Origin: Rhabdonatronobacter sediminivivens
GTDB lineage: Bacteria; Pseudomonadota; Alphaproteobacteria; Rhodobacterales; Rhodobacteraceae
Length of the DNA: 64,000 nt
Reading direction: 5' to 3'
NCBI RefSeq assembly: GCF_013415485.1
Contig: NZ_JACBXS010000016.1
Location: forward strand, 1-64,000
How positions within the stretch are numbered: position 1 is the stretch's first letter; each line of letters begins with the position of its first letter. Below, piece by piece: positions 19,787 through 28,630 of this stretch. Under the pieces are notes generated by a model that was not told where the DNA came from, did not search any database, and saw only the letters and a program-made list of their open reading frames with translations. The translations under genes and the position numbers were made by a program.

Positions 19787-20662
19787 ATGCCCACCTATTC
19801 CGCCCTGACCACGCTGCCTGATCCCGCCAATGCGCAGGCCCTGGGCGTGGCGATGGAGGACATGACCCCCGCGCCTGCGGGCGTGGGCGTGTTCGAACTC
19901 GAGGACGGTTCAAACCTGTGGGAGGTCGGCGGCTACTTCACCGCCCCCCCCTCCGAGGCCGAACTGGCCCTTCTGGCCGCCGCATTCGGCGCCCGCCCCT
20001 TTGCCGTGTCCGAGTTGCCGGATATCGACTGGGTTGCCAAGGTGCGGCGCGAACTCACCCCGGTCGAGGCCGGGCGCTTCTTCGTCTATGGCAGCCATGA
20101 CGCCGACAAGCTGACCGAAGGCCGCGTGGGCCTGCTGATCGAGGCCGCCATGGCCTTTGGCACCGGCCATCACGGGACCACCCAGGGCTGCCTCTGCGCC
20201 GTTGATGCGCTGGACAGCGCCGGCCACCGCCCCCGCCGGATCGCCGATATCGGCTGCGGCACCGCCGTGCTGGCCATGGGCGCGGCGCGGATATGGGAGT
20301 GCGACCCGGTGATCGCCAGCGATATCGACGCGGTCGCCGTGGATGTGGCGCAGGCCAATGTGACCGCCAACGGGCTGGACGGGCGGGTGCAGTGCCTGGA
20401 GGCGGTGGGCTTCGACCACCCGCAGATCGCCGCCGCCGCGCCCTTTGACCTGATCCTGGCCAATATCCTGAAGGGGCCGCTGATCGACCTTGCCCCGGCC
20501 ATGGCCGCCCATGCGGCGCCCGGCGGGCATGTGATCCTCTCGGGGCTGCTGGAGCGCCAGGCGGAAGAGGTGCTGGCCGCCTATGATGCGCAGGGCTTCA
20601 CCCTGCAGACCCGGCTGGATATCGAAGGCTGGAGCACCCTGACCCTGCGCCGCGCCGCGTAA
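19787..20662 (+). CDS. prmA: Ribosomal protein L11 methyltransferase (PrmA)
   Basis: A 291-residue S-adenosylmethionine-dependent methyltransferase that trimethylates ribosomal protein L11. The family blocks AFGTGHHGTTQGCL, DIGCGTAVLAMGAA (SAM-binding motif I) and ANILKGPLIDLAP are present in order. The N-terminal substrate-binding half (residues about 1 to 110) is divergent, as usual in alphaproteobacteria. I start at the ATG at 19787; an upstream GTG/ATG-type frame gives an implausible Pro-rich lead. The gene is followed by a MITE-like element starting 11 bases after the stop. Confidence 0.9.
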   Translation: MPTYSALTTLPDPANAQALGVAMEDMTPAPAGVGVFELEDGSNLWEVGGYFTAPPSEAELALLAAAFGARPFAVSELPDIDWVAKVRRELTPVEAGRFFVYGSHDADKLTEGRVGLLIEAAMAFGTGHHGTTQGCLCAVDALDSAGHRPRRIADIGCGTAVLAMGAARIWECDPVIASDIDAVAVDVAQANVTANGLDGRVQCLEAVGFDHPQIAAAAPFDLILANILKGPLIDLAPAMAAHAAPGGHVILSGLLERQAEEVLAAYDAQGFTLQTRLDIEGWSTLTLRRAA

Positions 20663-20673
20663 TTGCGCCCTAA

Positions 20674-20986
20674 CAGGCTGCTGAGAAAGCCGCCCGCCTC
20701 CGAATGGTCAGGCACGGGACCGGGAAACTGTTCCTCGGCACGCTTTCCACAAGCCCTGTCCCGGGCGACCAGCCCGGGACGCGCCCGACCCTCCCGCGGG
20801 AGGGCGCATTGCAACGCTGCAAAAAGCTCAGTTCATGGAGGGGTTTGGCCAGCATAAACCGCATTAACCCCAAGGTCCCAAAGCGCCCACCCAGGGTCAG
20901 GCGCGTCCCTTCGCTCCGGGTTTCGATGCAAGAACAGGAACAGTTTTCCTGACAGGCGCTGTCCAACTTTCTATTTCAGCAGCCTG
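20674..20986. mobile_element. MITE-like element with terminal inverted repeats
   Basis: A block of about 313 bases bounded by inverted ends: CAGGCTGCTGAGAAAG on the left and the complement of CAGGCTGCTGAAATAGAAAG on the right. Eleven bases are identical, followed by a shared AAAG. It holds two internal hairpins: GTCCCGGGC/GCCCGGGAC (20758-20780) and the palindrome CCCTCCCGCGGGAGGG (20789-20804). No transposase is encoded; reading frames inside look spurious. The ends resemble insertion-sequence termini, so a non-autonomous derivative is likely. A target duplication was not obvious. Confidence 0.6.
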
Positions 20987-21100
20987 TTTAGGCCTGATTT
21001 CTGCCCGATTCGCCTGTCAGGGTGCAGGCTGAACATGGCCACGCGCCGGACCCTGTGGGTCTGCGCGCGCGGCCTCACCATGACAGCAGGGGCAGAAGCC

Positions 21101-21493
21101 ATGAGCATCGAACAGAAGAACGCCTTTCTGCAACGCCGCGCGCGCATCCTGAAAAAGCACGCCGCTCTGGACCCCGAATGGCAGGCCTTCCAGCGTGAAC
21201 GCAGGCCCGGCGCGCTGCGCGTCCTTTTCAGCGTGGTGATTGCGCTGGGGGTGCTGGGGTTCGCGGCCAAGGGCCTGTTGCTGGCCTATCACGGCCCGGA
21301 TGGTTACGCGCAAATCACCGCGCCCCTGGTGCAGGATCAGCCCGCCGATGGGATATTTGCGCAGATCGTGGCCCCGGACCCGGCCACCGGCCTTCTGGCC
21401 GATCTGATCGCCCCCTATGTCGGCGTGGCGCGCCCCATGGACATGGCGCAACCCGCGTCCGAGGACGCAGCCCCGGCAGACAGCAGCGACTGA
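21101..21493 (+). CDS. Hypothetical single-span membrane protein
   Basis: A 130-residue protein with no family I recognise. The N-terminus is basic and alpha-helical (MSIEQKNAFLQRRARILKKH). One membrane span lies at about residues 44 to 64 (LFSVVIALGVLGFAAKGLLLA). An acidic, Ala/Pro-rich tail of about 65 residues should face the periplasm. The ATG at 21101 is preferred with AGGGGC upstream; ATGs at 21080 and 21035 are in frame. It is flanked by the MITE-like element and a convergent DUF1467 gene. Codon use looks native, and I take it as a lineage-specific gene. Confidence 0.65.
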   Translation: MSIEQKNAFLQRRARILKKHAALDPEWQAFQRERRPGALRVLFSVVIALGVLGFAAKGLLLAYHGPDGYAQITAPLVQDQPADGIFAQIVAPDPATGLLADLIAPYVGVARPMDMAQPASEDAAPADSSD

Positions 21494-21563
21494 TCCCGGC
21501 GGCTGTTCCTCTGGGGGGGGGCGATTCAGTGGCACCGCTGGCGACAGCCGCGCCCGGGACCGC

Positions 21564-21839
21564 TCAGTAGCTTTCGCGCCACTCCTGGAAGAAATCGATG
21601 CTTTCCAGGGTCAGCAGCCCGGAAATCAGCACCGCGGCTGCCACGCACCACAGGGCCACGGCCACCACGGTCACAATCTTGAACTTCTGCACGATCTTCG
21701 CGTCTGACGGGGCCGAAGCGGGGGTGCCCGGTTCTACCTCGCCGGTCTCGGCCTGGGTTTCCAGCCGGATCGGCAGCACGATGAACAGCACCAGAAACCA
21801 GATGATGCCGAACAGGGCAATTGCGGACATGACAGACAT
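21564..21839 (-). CDS. DUF1467 family membrane protein
   Basis: A 91-residue protein with two membrane spans (residues about 3 to 23, AIALFGIIWFLVLFIVLPI, and about 52 to 75). It matches DUF1467, a small alphaproteobacterial membrane family of unknown function. Its ATG overlaps the stop of the methylmalonyl-CoA epimerase gene in a TGATG arrangement, so translation is coupled. This pairing is common in Rhodobacterales, but its meaning is unknown. Confidence 0.88.
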   Translation of the reverse strand: MSVMSAIALFGIIWFLVLFIVLPIRLETQAETGEVEPGTPASAPSDAKIVQKFKIVTVVAVALWCVAAAVLISGLLTLESIDFFQEWRESY

Positions 21840-22243
21840 CAGATCTGCTCCAGTTCGACCAGGCAGCCGTTGAAATCCTTTGGGTGCAGGAACAGCACCG
21901 GCTTGCCATGGGCGCCGATCTTCGGCTCGCCCGTGCCCAGAACCCGCGCGCCCGCCGCCTTCAGCCGGTCCCGCGCGGCCAGGATATCCTCGACCTCATA
22001 GCAGATATGGTGGATCCCGCCCGCGGGGTTCTTTTCCAGAAACCCGGCAATGGGGCTGTTCTCGCCCAACGGATACAGCAGCTCGATCTTGGTGTTAGGC
22101 AGGGTGATGAACACCACGGTCACGCCATGGTCGGGCTCATCCTGCGGCGGGCCGACCTCGGCGCCCAGGGTGGCGCGATACTGCTCCGCCGCCGCCTCAA
22201 GGTCCGGCACGGCAATGGCGACATGGTTCAACCGACCGATCAT
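21839..22243 (-). CDS. mce: Methylmalonyl-CoA epimerase
   Basis: A 134-residue enzyme of the glyoxalase/vicinal-oxygen-chelate fold that interconverts (2R)- and (2S)-methylmalonyl-CoA in the propionyl-CoA to succinyl-CoA route. It shows RLNHVAIAVPDLEAA at the start, the metal-ligand region GIHHICYEVEDI, and the end block FLHPKDFNGCLVELEQI. Length is typical. It is the first gene of a two-gene unit with a DUF1467 gene. The mutase and propionyl-CoA carboxylase genes are not in the window. Confidence 0.93.
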   Translation of the reverse strand: MIGRLNHVAIAVPDLEAAAEQYRATLGAEVGPPQDEPDHGVTVVFITLPNTKIELLYPLGENSPIAGFLEKNPAGGIHHICYEVEDILAARDRLKAAGARVLGTGEPKIGAHGKPVLFLHPKDFNGCLVELEQI

Positions 22244-22380
22244 GCGCGTCTCCTCTCACGGGTGTGGACGGGGTTATGACGGCTACGGGCCGCGCATGCA
22301 AGCCGCGCCCCCCTGTGCGTTAACGTCACATTAGCGAGAATCGTCTGTCATGGCGCAGGATCGTGGAAGGAGATTGCAGA

Positions 22381-23106
22381 ATGCCCCTGACGCAAGGTAC
22401 AGCCCAACCCGCCCGCTGGCACAGGGGCGCCCCCCACAGCCCAACCGTCCCGTCGGCCGAGGGGCAGGCCAGGATGCCCGGCTGCACGGTCCTGGTGGTC
22501 GAAGACAGCCGCTTCAGCGCCGATGCCGTGCGCATGTTTCTGCGCGCCAGCGGGGCGCGCATGCGCCGGGCCGAAACCCTTTGCGATGCCCGGCGCCATC
22601 TGCTCCTGTACCGCCCCGAGGCCGTGATGATCGACATGGGCCTGCCCGATGGCTCGGGCGCGTCACTGATCGCCGAATTGCGCGCCCGGCAGGGCATGGG
22701 CGTCCATGTCGTCGCCACCTCGGGGCACCCGGAGCTGGAGCATCTCGCGCTCGAAGCCGGGGCCGATGTGTTCCTGCCCAAGCCCCTTGAAACGCTGGCC
22801 GAATTCCAGAGCGCCTTTGAACCCGTCATGCCCTGGCTCTGCGCTGCCCTGACCGCGCAGGACCGGGCGCTGCCCCGCCCGGACCCGCTGGCGCTGCGCG
22901 ATGACTTTGCCCGCGCCGCACGGGCATTGTCCCGCGCGGCCGATGACGAAACCCTGTCCTACACAAGCCGTTTTGTCGGCGGTCTGGCCCGCTGCACGGG
23001 TGACACCGCCCTGCGCGCGGTGGCCGAAGCGGCCGAGCTGACAAACCGCAGCCAGATGCTCGTCCGTGCCCTGCAGGCGCGGATCGACACGCAACCGACC
23101 CTGTAG
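22381..23106 (+). CDS. Receiver-domain protein with helical C-terminal extension
   Basis: A 241-residue protein. A Pro/Ala-rich N-terminal lead (1 to 33) precedes a receiver domain (about 34 to 150) with acidic ED at 41-42, phospho-acceptor Asp85 (AVMIDMGLPDGSG), a TSG switch and the conserved Lys in FLPKPLE. The remaining 80 residues are helical with no DNA-binding motif; their Hpt-like look is only an impression. It is therefore a phosphorelay intermediate or protein-interaction regulator, not a transcription factor. The ATG at 22381 has a strong GGAAGGAG eight bases upstream; a GTG at 22363 would place that site inside the gene. Confidence 0.8.
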   Translation: MPLTQGTAQPARWHRGAPHSPTVPSAEGQARMPGCTVLVVEDSRFSADAVRMFLRASGARMRRAETLCDARRHLLLYRPEAVMIDMGLPDGSGASLIAELRARQGMGVHVVATSGHPELEHLALEAGADVFLPKPLETLAEFQSAFEPVMPWLCAALTAQDRALPRPDPLALRDDFARAARALSRAADDETLSYTSRFVGGLARCTGDTALRAVAEAAELTNRSQMLVRALQARIDTQPTL

Positions 23107-23220
23107 ATCATGCACGGTTGCCATGATCGCGGTTGCACAGCGGCGCCAGGGGCCTAGCGCCGGTTGGGGCAAGTGGTGGCGCAGACTGCCGGGGACTGCC
23201 CGGGGACGTGCCCCGCCGGA

Positions 23221-23529
23221 TCAGCCCCGGCGCAGGAACAGATACAGCGGCAGCCCGCAACTGACGCCGATGCAATAGGTCGCCGGGATCGCCAGCAGCC
23301 CGCGCCAGTTGCGGGTGCGGATCGATTCGATGATCACCCACAGGGTCAGGGTCACGGCGGCCACCGTCAGGTCCCACACCAGCCCCGAGGTCGCCGCGTT
23401 GGCATGCCAGGCGTCCACCATGGCCATGATCGACCATTCGTTCTCCATGAACCAGGTGATGAACCAGTACATGGGGTGAATGGTGCCCCAGACGGCCAGC
23501 ACCAGCCAGAGGATGCGGATCGGGGTCAT
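23221..23529 (-). CDS. DUF2834 family membrane protein
   Basis: A 102-residue protein with three hydrophobic helices (about 5-25, 49-66 and 78-98). The family signature WGTIHPMYWFITW is at residues 14-26, matching DUF2834, a family of unknown function found in cyanobacteria and proteobacteria. It is monocistronic, with intergenic gaps on both sides. No catalytic residues can be proposed. Confidence 0.82.
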   Translation of the reverse strand: MTPIRILWLVLAVWGTIHPMYWFITWFMENEWSIMAMVDAWHANAATSGLVWDLTVAAVTLTLWVIIESIRTRNWRGLLAIPATYCIGVSCGLPLYLFLRRG

Positions 23530-23814
23530 GGCGGCCTCCTGTCGATGACCTGCGGGAGGTAACGCAAAACCTTCCGGGGTCTAGGGGCGGATGCAAGGAT
23601 TTCGCTGCAGGGTGCGCTGCATTGACCCACGACCGGGGCGGGGCGCCTGCCAACGGCCGTGGCATCAGGGCGCCCCGCATCGGCATGGATGCCGCGCAGG
23701 TAAGCGATGCGCCGCGCAAATCTGCAACCCGGCAGGCAGGGTCACCGCCCTGAGCCCGCCATGCCGCGCATCAGGGTCCGCGCGGGCGGCAGGTCCAGGC
23801 CGCTGCCGGGTGTT

Positions 23815-24336
23815 TTACGCCGACCGGCGCCGGCGGCTGCTGCAATCGCGGCGGATCTCACGATCCAGAAGGCCGGTCTTCACCAGCATGCAGCGGTTGC
23901 GCGCCTCATAGTAATAGCCGCGGGCATACCACATGACGGCGGCGTCGATATCGCCATCGGCCACCAGCCAGGCCCCGCGCAGATAGCGGCCCGCGTAGCG
24001 CAGGTTCACCTCGGGGTCCAGAAGCTCGGGCGGGTTGCCGCGAAAGCCCATGGTGCGGGCGGTCTGCGGCAGTATCTGCATCAGCCCCCAGTAGGGTCCG
24101 TTGCGCGCATGGGCGCGGTAGTCGCTTTCGCGCTGGATCACCCGGTGCAGCAGGCGTTCGGGGATGCCATGTTCCCGGGCCGCGCGGCGGATCATCTGGC
24201 GCATCTGCTGGGTTTCGCCGGGATAGAGGTCGCTCGATGAACTGGCCGCGCGCGAGGCGACATCGGGGCTGCCACCGCAGGCGGCAAGGGTGGCCACAGC
24301 GGCGGCAAGGGCCAGGCGGCGGGCAAGCGGGGTCAT
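23815..24336 (-). CDS. Lytic transglycosylase SLT-domain lipoprotein
   Basis: A 173-residue outer- or inner-membrane lipoprotein: signal sequence RRLALAAAVATLAAC with lipidation at Cys20. The transglycosylase domain (about 42 to 150) has the catalytic Glu70 in VIQRESDYR, the YWGLMQILPQTARTMGF block and the late ARGYYYEAR segment. It cleaves glycan strands of peptidoglycan, giving 1,6-anhydro ends. The tail is Arg-rich. Its ATG overlaps the end of the preceding TfoX-C gene by four bases (ATGA), so the two are translationally coupled. Confidence 0.9.
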   Translation of the reverse strand: MTPLARRLALAAAVATLAACGGSPDVASRAASSSSDLYPGETQQMRQMIRRAAREHGIPERLLHRVIQRESDYRAHARNGPYWGLMQILPQTARTMGFRGNPPELLDPEVNLRYAGRYLRGAWLVADGDIDAAVMWYARGYYYEARNRCMLVKTGLLDREIRRDCSSRRRRSA

Positions 24337-24692
24337 GGCAGGTCCTTGTGCAATCTGGAGGCAGGGACAACGCCCAGCGATTCGAGGATCGGTTCCAGCG
24401 CGGCGGTGCCGGACGCGGGGCGGTAGTGGCGGGCGCACAGGGTATCGAACCGGGCGCGCAGGCGCTCCTTCTCGGTGCCCTTGCAATCATTCCAGGGGCG
24501 GCCATGCAACCCCATTTCCAGCGTGTAATAGGCAATGAAATGTGGGCGGTGGGTGCCGGTCTCCAGCAGCCGGGCATAGGCGGCATCGGCCCCCAGGGCG
24601 CGCAATTCGGCGGCGCTGCCGATCCCCGCACGGCCCAGGGCGCTTTCCATGGCCGGGCCGATATTGCGGATCGCTGAGACGGGATCGCTCAT
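24333..24692 (-). CDS. TfoX C-terminal-domain protein
   Basis: A 119-residue protein. Residues about 1 to 80 match the TfoX/Sxy C-terminal domain (VSAIRNIGPAMESALGRAGI, ELRALGADAAYARLL), a helix-hairpin-helix-like fold; the N-terminal domain of full TfoX is absent. The second part includes HRPHFIAYYTLEMGLHGRPW, which is usual for stand-alone copies in alphaproteobacteria. The function is unknown; a role in competence should not be assumed. The start at 24692 (MSDPVSA) is preferred over a longer frame from 24890 with no similarity. Confidence 0.82.
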   Translation of the reverse strand: MSDPVSAIRNIGPAMESALGRAGIGSAAELRALGADAAYARLLETGTHRPHFIAYYTLEMGLHGRPWNDCKGTEKERLRARFDTLCARHYRPASGTAALEPILESLGVVPASRLHKDLP

Positions 24693-24939
24693 GCTGGGGT
24701 GCCTGATATGACTGCTGCGCAACTTTATTCCTGCAATTTCAGGCTGCGTCCAGAACCGATGGCGCCTCTGGGCAACTCTCGGGCAGGATTTCGCCCATGG
24801 CATGGGCGCTGTGCCCGGTCTTTGCCGCCTGACACAGAACACCCATCCGCGCCCGGGCGACAGGCTGGACGGTCCCCGGCCGGGGATCAAAAACTTCAGC
24901 CCGCCGCACTGCAGATACCGGACGCCCGCTCTCTGCCGG

Positions 24940-25674
24940 TTATCGCTTCACGCTTGCGGTGACATAGTTCACCGACAGGTCGCGTTCGGACAGTAACCAG
25001 TCCCAGCGCAGCGGGTTGAAGACAAAGCCCTTGCGGTCCACCGGGGACAGTCCGGCCTTGCGGATCAGGTCATACAGCTCATCGGGGGTGATGAACTTGG
25101 ACCATTCATGGGTGCCCTTCGGCAACCAGCGCATCACATGTTCGGCCCCGATGATCGCCATGACATAGGATTTCGAATTGCGGTTGATGGTCGAACAGAT
25201 CATCAGCCCGCCGGGTTTGAGCAACTGCTGGCAGGCGGTCAGATAGGCCAGCGGATCGGCCACATGTTCCACCACCTCCATGTTCAGCACGACATCGAAG
25301 GCTTCGCCCGCGGCGGCCATGGCCTCGGCGGTGGTATGGCGATAGTCGATTTCCAGCCCCTGCGCCTGCGCATGGACCTGGGCCACGGGGATGTTGCGTT
25401 CGGCGGCATCGGCCCCCACCACATCGGCGCCCAGGCGCGCCATGGGTTCGCTCAGCAGCCCGCCGCCGCAGCCGATATCCAGAATGCGCAGCCCCTTGAA
25501 GGGGGCGGGCGCGGACAGGTCGCGGTCGAACTCCGCGGCGATCTGGCGGGTGATATAGTCCAGCCGGCAGGGGTTGAGCATGTGCAGCGGTTTGAACTTG
25601 CCGTTGGGGTCCCACCATTCGGCGGCCATGGCCTCGAATTTCGCAACTTCGCCCGGGTCGATCGTGGTCTGCAT
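24940..25674 (-). CDS. ubiG: Ubiquinone biosynthesis O-methyltransferase UbiG
   Basis: A 244-residue S-adenosylmethionine-dependent enzyme that performs both O-methylations in ubiquinone synthesis. The SAM motif [20 protein letters not shown], the block [12 protein letters not shown] and the family-specific [17 protein letters not shown] opening are all present. Length is standard. It is monocistronic on the minus strand and divergent from pip. The 68 bases between their starts hold both promoters. Confidence 0.96.
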   Translation of the reverse strand: MQTTIDPGEVAKFEAMAAEWWDPNGKFKPLHMLNPCRLDYITRQIAAEFDRDLSAPAPFKGLRILDIGCGGGLLSEPMARLGADVVGADAAERNIPVAQVHAQAQGLEIDYRHTTAEAMAAAGEAFDVVLNMEVVEHVADPLAYLTACQQLLKPGGLMICSTINRNSKSYVMAIIGAEHVMRWLPKGTHEWSKFITPDELYDLIRKAGLSPVDRKGFVFNPLRWDWLLSERDLSVNYVTASVKR

Positions 25675-25742
25675 GGTGCCTCCGTGCCAAATCCTGTATG
25701 CTCCGGATGATGGAGCCGTTCAGGCAACTATATAGGGCGGAA

Positions 25743-26729
25743 ATGGATAAATCCTCTGGCCAGAACAGCGCAGCAGGCATGTTGTATCCGCTGACCGATC
25801 CGTTTGACCAGCGCATGCTGGATGTGGGCGATGGTCACAGCATCTATGTCGAGCAATGCGGCAACCCCCGCGGCGCGCCGGTGGTGGTGTTTCATGGCGG
25901 CCCCGGCGGCGGATGCAGCCCGGCCATGCGGCGCTATTTCGATCCCGGCCATTACCGCGTGGTGCTGTTCGACCAGCGCGGCTGCGGGCGTTCGCGCCCC
26001 CATGCCAGCGTGACCGCCAACACCACCTGGCATCTGGTCCAGGACGCCGAGGCGATTCGCCAGACCCTGAGGATCGACCGCTGGATGGTCTTTGGCGGCA
26101 GTTGGGGCGCCACTCTGGGGCTGGCCTATGCCCAGACGCATCCTGATCGGGTGGCCCATCTGGTCCTGCGCGGCGTGTTTCTGGGTCGGGCAACGGAGCT
26201 GGAGTGGTTCTATGGCGGCGGCGCTGGGCGGTTCTTTCCGGACCTGTGGGCCCGTTTCGCCGAGATGATCCCCGAGGACGAGCGCGGCAACCTGATCGCG
26301 GCCTACAACCGGCGTCTTTTCTGCGGCGATATCCGCACCGAAACCCGCTTTGCCCGCGCCTGGGCGGGGTGGGAAAATGCGCTGGCCTCGATCGAAACGC
26401 GCAGCCTGACCGGGGCCGAGGGGCCGGCCGAATATGCCCGCGCCTTTGCCCGGTTGGAGAATCACTATTTCAGCAACAACTGCTTCTTCGAGGAAGACGG
26501 GCAGCTGCTGAACAACGCCGCGCGGCTGGCCGATGTGCCGGGGACGATCGTGCAGGGGCGCTATGACATGATCTGCCCGCCGGTTGCCGCGTGGAACCTG
26601 CATCGGGCCTGGCCAGGCAGCCAGATGAATCTGGTCCCGCTGGCAGGGCACGCCCTGTCCGAACCGGGGATCACCGCCGAACTGGTGCGGGTCACCAACG
26701 GGCTGCGGGCCGAGATGTCGGCAGGCTAG
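25743..26729 (+). CDS. pip: Proline iminopeptidase
   Basis: A 328-residue alpha/beta hydrolase (peptidase S33) that removes N-terminal proline from peptides. The oxyanion segment HGGPGGGCSP, nucleophile Ser120 in GGSWGATL, DQRGCGRS, and the C-terminal GHAL holding the catalytic His are all visible. Length and the YPLTDPFDQRMLDVGDGH opening match Pip. I use the ATG at 25743; the ATG at 25779 (MLYPLTD) could be the true start. It runs convergently into hemW with a 24-base gap. Confidence 0.92.
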   Translation: MDKSSGQNSAAGMLYPLTDPFDQRMLDVGDGHSIYVEQCGNPRGAPVVVFHGGPGGGCSPAMRRYFDPGHYRVVLFDQRGCGRSRPHASVTANTTWHLVQDAEAIRQTLRIDRWMVFGGSWGATLGLAYAQTHPDRVAHLVLRGVFLGRATELEWFYGGGAGRFFPDLWARFAEMIPEDERGNLIAAYNRRLFCGDIRTETRFARAWAGWENALASIETRSLTGAEGPAEYARAFARLENHYFSNNCFFEEDGQLLNNAARLADVPGTIVQGRYDMICPPVAAWNLHRAWPGSQMNLVPLAGHALSEPGITAELVRVTNGLRAEMSAG

Positions 26730-26753
26730 CGCCGCCCCGGCACCTGCGCGCGC

Positions 26754-28019
26754 TCACCCCAGCAGCGCGCGCAGCACCCCGTTCAGGACCACGCGCCCCT
26801 GCGGCGTGCAGCGCAGGCGGTCTGCGTGCTGCTGCACCAGTCCGGCTTCGGCCAGCGGGGCAATGCGGGCATGGTCCAGCGGCGCTCCGGCCAGCCGCGC
26901 ATGGCGGGCCAGATCGCACCCCTCGGCCAGGCGCAGGCTCATCATCAGGTATTCCGTGGCCTGTTCCTCGGCCGGGAGCGGCTCATCGGGCAGCGCGCCG
27001 CTGCCCTGGCGCTCCACCGCCGCCAGCCAGGCCCCCGGTGCCAGCGGGGTTGACGTGGCAAGCCGCTGTCCGCCGATGCTCAGCCGCCCATGGGCGCCAG
27101 GTCCGATCCCCGCCCAGTCGCCGCTGCGCCAGTAGATCAGGTTGTGGCGCGATTCGGCGCCGGGGCGGGCGTGGTTTGACACTTCATAGGCGGCCAGTCC
27201 GGCAGCATCGCACAGGTCCTGCGTCAGGGCATACATGTCGGCGCCCAGGTCATCATCGGGCAGGCCGCGCAAGCCCCCCCGGGCATGACGTGCGCCAAAG
27301 GCGGTGCCATCCTCGATGGTCAGCTGATAGAGCGAGAGGTGATCCACCGCCATGGCCAGCGCCTCGGTCAGTTCTGCGCGCCATTGGGCCAGGGTCTGGT
27401 ACTGGCGGGCATGGATCAGGTCAAAGCTGACCCGGTCGAAGACGGCGCGGGCCATGTCATAGGCGGTGCGCGCCTCGGCCACGCTGTGCAACCGGCCCAG
27501 ACGGCGCAGGTCATCGTCATTCAGCGCCTGCACGCCCAGCGACAGCCGCGTGACCCCACACTGGGCATAGGCGGCAAAGCGACCCGCTTCGGCCGAGGTG
27601 GGATTGGCCTCCAGCGTGACTTCAGGATCGTTCGCCATGGGCCAGGTGGCGCGTATCCGCCCCAGCACTTGCGCGACAAGCTCTGGGTCCATCAGGCTGG
27701 GCGTTCCGCCGCCAAGAAACACCGTCTGCACCACGCGTCCGGGCAGCAAGGTGCCCAGGCGGTCGATCTCGGCGCAATAGGCGCGGGCCCAGCGATGCTG
27801 GTCTATCCGGTCGCTGACATGGCTGTTGAAATCGCAATAGGGGCACTTGGCCGCGCAAAACGGCCAGTGCAGGTAAATCCCGAAACCCGCCTCCTGCCAG
27901 TCTTCGCGCGGTACATCGCCCCCCCGCGCCGCCTGCGCAACCCCTCCGGCGGCGCTTTGCGCCGCCGCGCGCCCCCGCGCGTCGGGGTGGGCGGGTGGGC
28001 GACGCGCGGGGGCGCGCAT
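26754..28019 (-). CDS. hemW: Radical-SAM heme chaperone HemW with repeat-derived N-terminal extension
   Basis: A 421-residue HemN-like radical SAM protein; HemW delivers heme to target enzymes. The cluster motif CAAKCPYC has Cys55, Cys59 and Cys62. The family core begins GFGIYLHWPFC at about residue 45, but HemW normally reaches this near residue 10. The extra 35 or so residues ([20 protein letters not shown]...) are encoded by bipartite repeat copy 2. No ATG, GTG or TTG lies between the repeat and the core, so the ATG at 28019, overlapping the rdgB stop as TGATG, seems to be the only start. The third gene of an rph-rdgB-hemW operon. Confidence 0.9.
   Translation of the reverse strand: MRAPARRPPAHPDARGRAAAQSAAGGVAQAARGGDVPREDWQEAGFGIYLHWPFCAAKCPYCDFNSHVSDRIDQHRWARAYCAEIDRLGTLLPGRVVQTVFLGGGTPSLMDPELVAQVLGRIRATWPMANDPEVTLEANPTSAEAGRFAAYAQCGVTRLSLGVQALNDDDLRRLGRLHSVAEARTAYDMARAVFDRVSFDLIHARQYQTLAQWRAELTEALAMAVDHLSLYQLTIEDGTAFGARHARGGLRGLPDDDLGADMYALTQDLCDAAGLAAYEVSNHARPGAESRHNLIYWRSGDWAGIGPGAHGRLSIGGQRLATSTPLAPGAWLAAVERQGSGALPDEPLPAEEQATEYLMMSLRLAEGCDLARHARLAGAPLDHARIAPLAEAGLVQQHADRLRCTPQGRVVLNGVLRALLG
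27947..28017. repeat. Bipartite hairpin/G-quadruplex repeat, copy 2, inside hemW
   Basis: Hairpin 1 is a 9-bp stem CGGCGGCGC (27947-27955), loop TTT, paired with 27959-27967. Hairpin 2 is a 17-bp perfect stem GCGCGCCCCCGCGCGTC (27967-27983) paired with 28001-28017. Its 17-base loop GGGGTGGGCGGGTGGGC has four G-tracts with one-base spacers. The copy begins at the rdgB stop codon and covers the first codons of hemW. Confidence 0.87.
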
Positions 28020-28630
28020 CAGTCGAACAGGCCCGCCAGCAGCGCGGCGATGGCCTGGCCGCGGTGGCTGATGGCGTTCTTTTCGTCCCAGCTCATTTCC
28101 GCGAAGGTGCGGGTTTCGCCATCGGGCTGGAACATCGGGTCATAGCCATGACCGTCGCGCCCGCGGATGGGCCAGACCAGTTGACCTTCGGCGGTGCCGG
28201 TGAACACCTCGTCATGGCCATCGGGCCAGGCCAGGACCAGGGTGCAGGCAAAGCGCGCGCGCCAGGGGCGCGGCGCCCCCCGGGCGATCAGCTGGCCATG
28301 GGTCTTTTCCATCGCCATGCCGAAATCGCGCCCCGTCGGCGTTTCGGCCCAGTCGGCGGTCAGGACGCCCGGGGCCCCGTCCAGCGCATCGACCACCAGC
28401 CCGCTGTCATCGGCCAGCGCCGGCAGGCCGGTGGCGCGCGCCGCCGCATGGGCCTTGATCCGGGCATTGCCGACGAATGTGCTCTCGGTTTCCTCGGGTT
28501 CGGGCAGGCCGTGGTCGGCGGCCCCGGTCACGGTGATCCCGCGCGGGGCCAGGATCTGGCCGAACTCCATCAGCTTGCCCGCATTGTGCGAGGCGACCAG
28601 CAGCGCGCCCCCGTCCAGCCGCCGGGTCAC
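28019..28630 (-). CDS. rdgB: XTP/dITP diphosphatase (RdgB/HAM1)
   Basis: A 203-residue nucleotide pool sanitiser that hydrolyses non-canonical purine nucleoside triphosphates. The phosphate-binding motif [11 protein letters not shown], the [13 protein letters not shown] block and [14 protein letters not shown] near the C-terminus are the family hallmarks. It overlaps rph upstream by four bases (ATGA) and hemW downstream by one base, so all three genes are translationally coupled. Confidence 0.95.
   Translation of the reverse strand: MTRRLDGGALLVASHNAGKLMEFGQILAPRGITVTGAADHGLPEPEETESTFVGNARIKAHAAARATGLPALADDSGLVVDALDGAPGVLTADWAETPTGRDFGMAMEKTHGQLIARGAPRPWRARFACTLVLAWPDGHDEVFTGTAEGQLVWPIRGRDGHGYDPMFQPDGETRTFAEMSWDEKNAISHRGQAIAALLAGLFD

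Noticed and set aside
20670-20966. A 98-codon minus-strand frame inside the MITE-like element
   Set aside because: It reads through inverted repeats and palindromes. Composition matches spurious calls over repeats.
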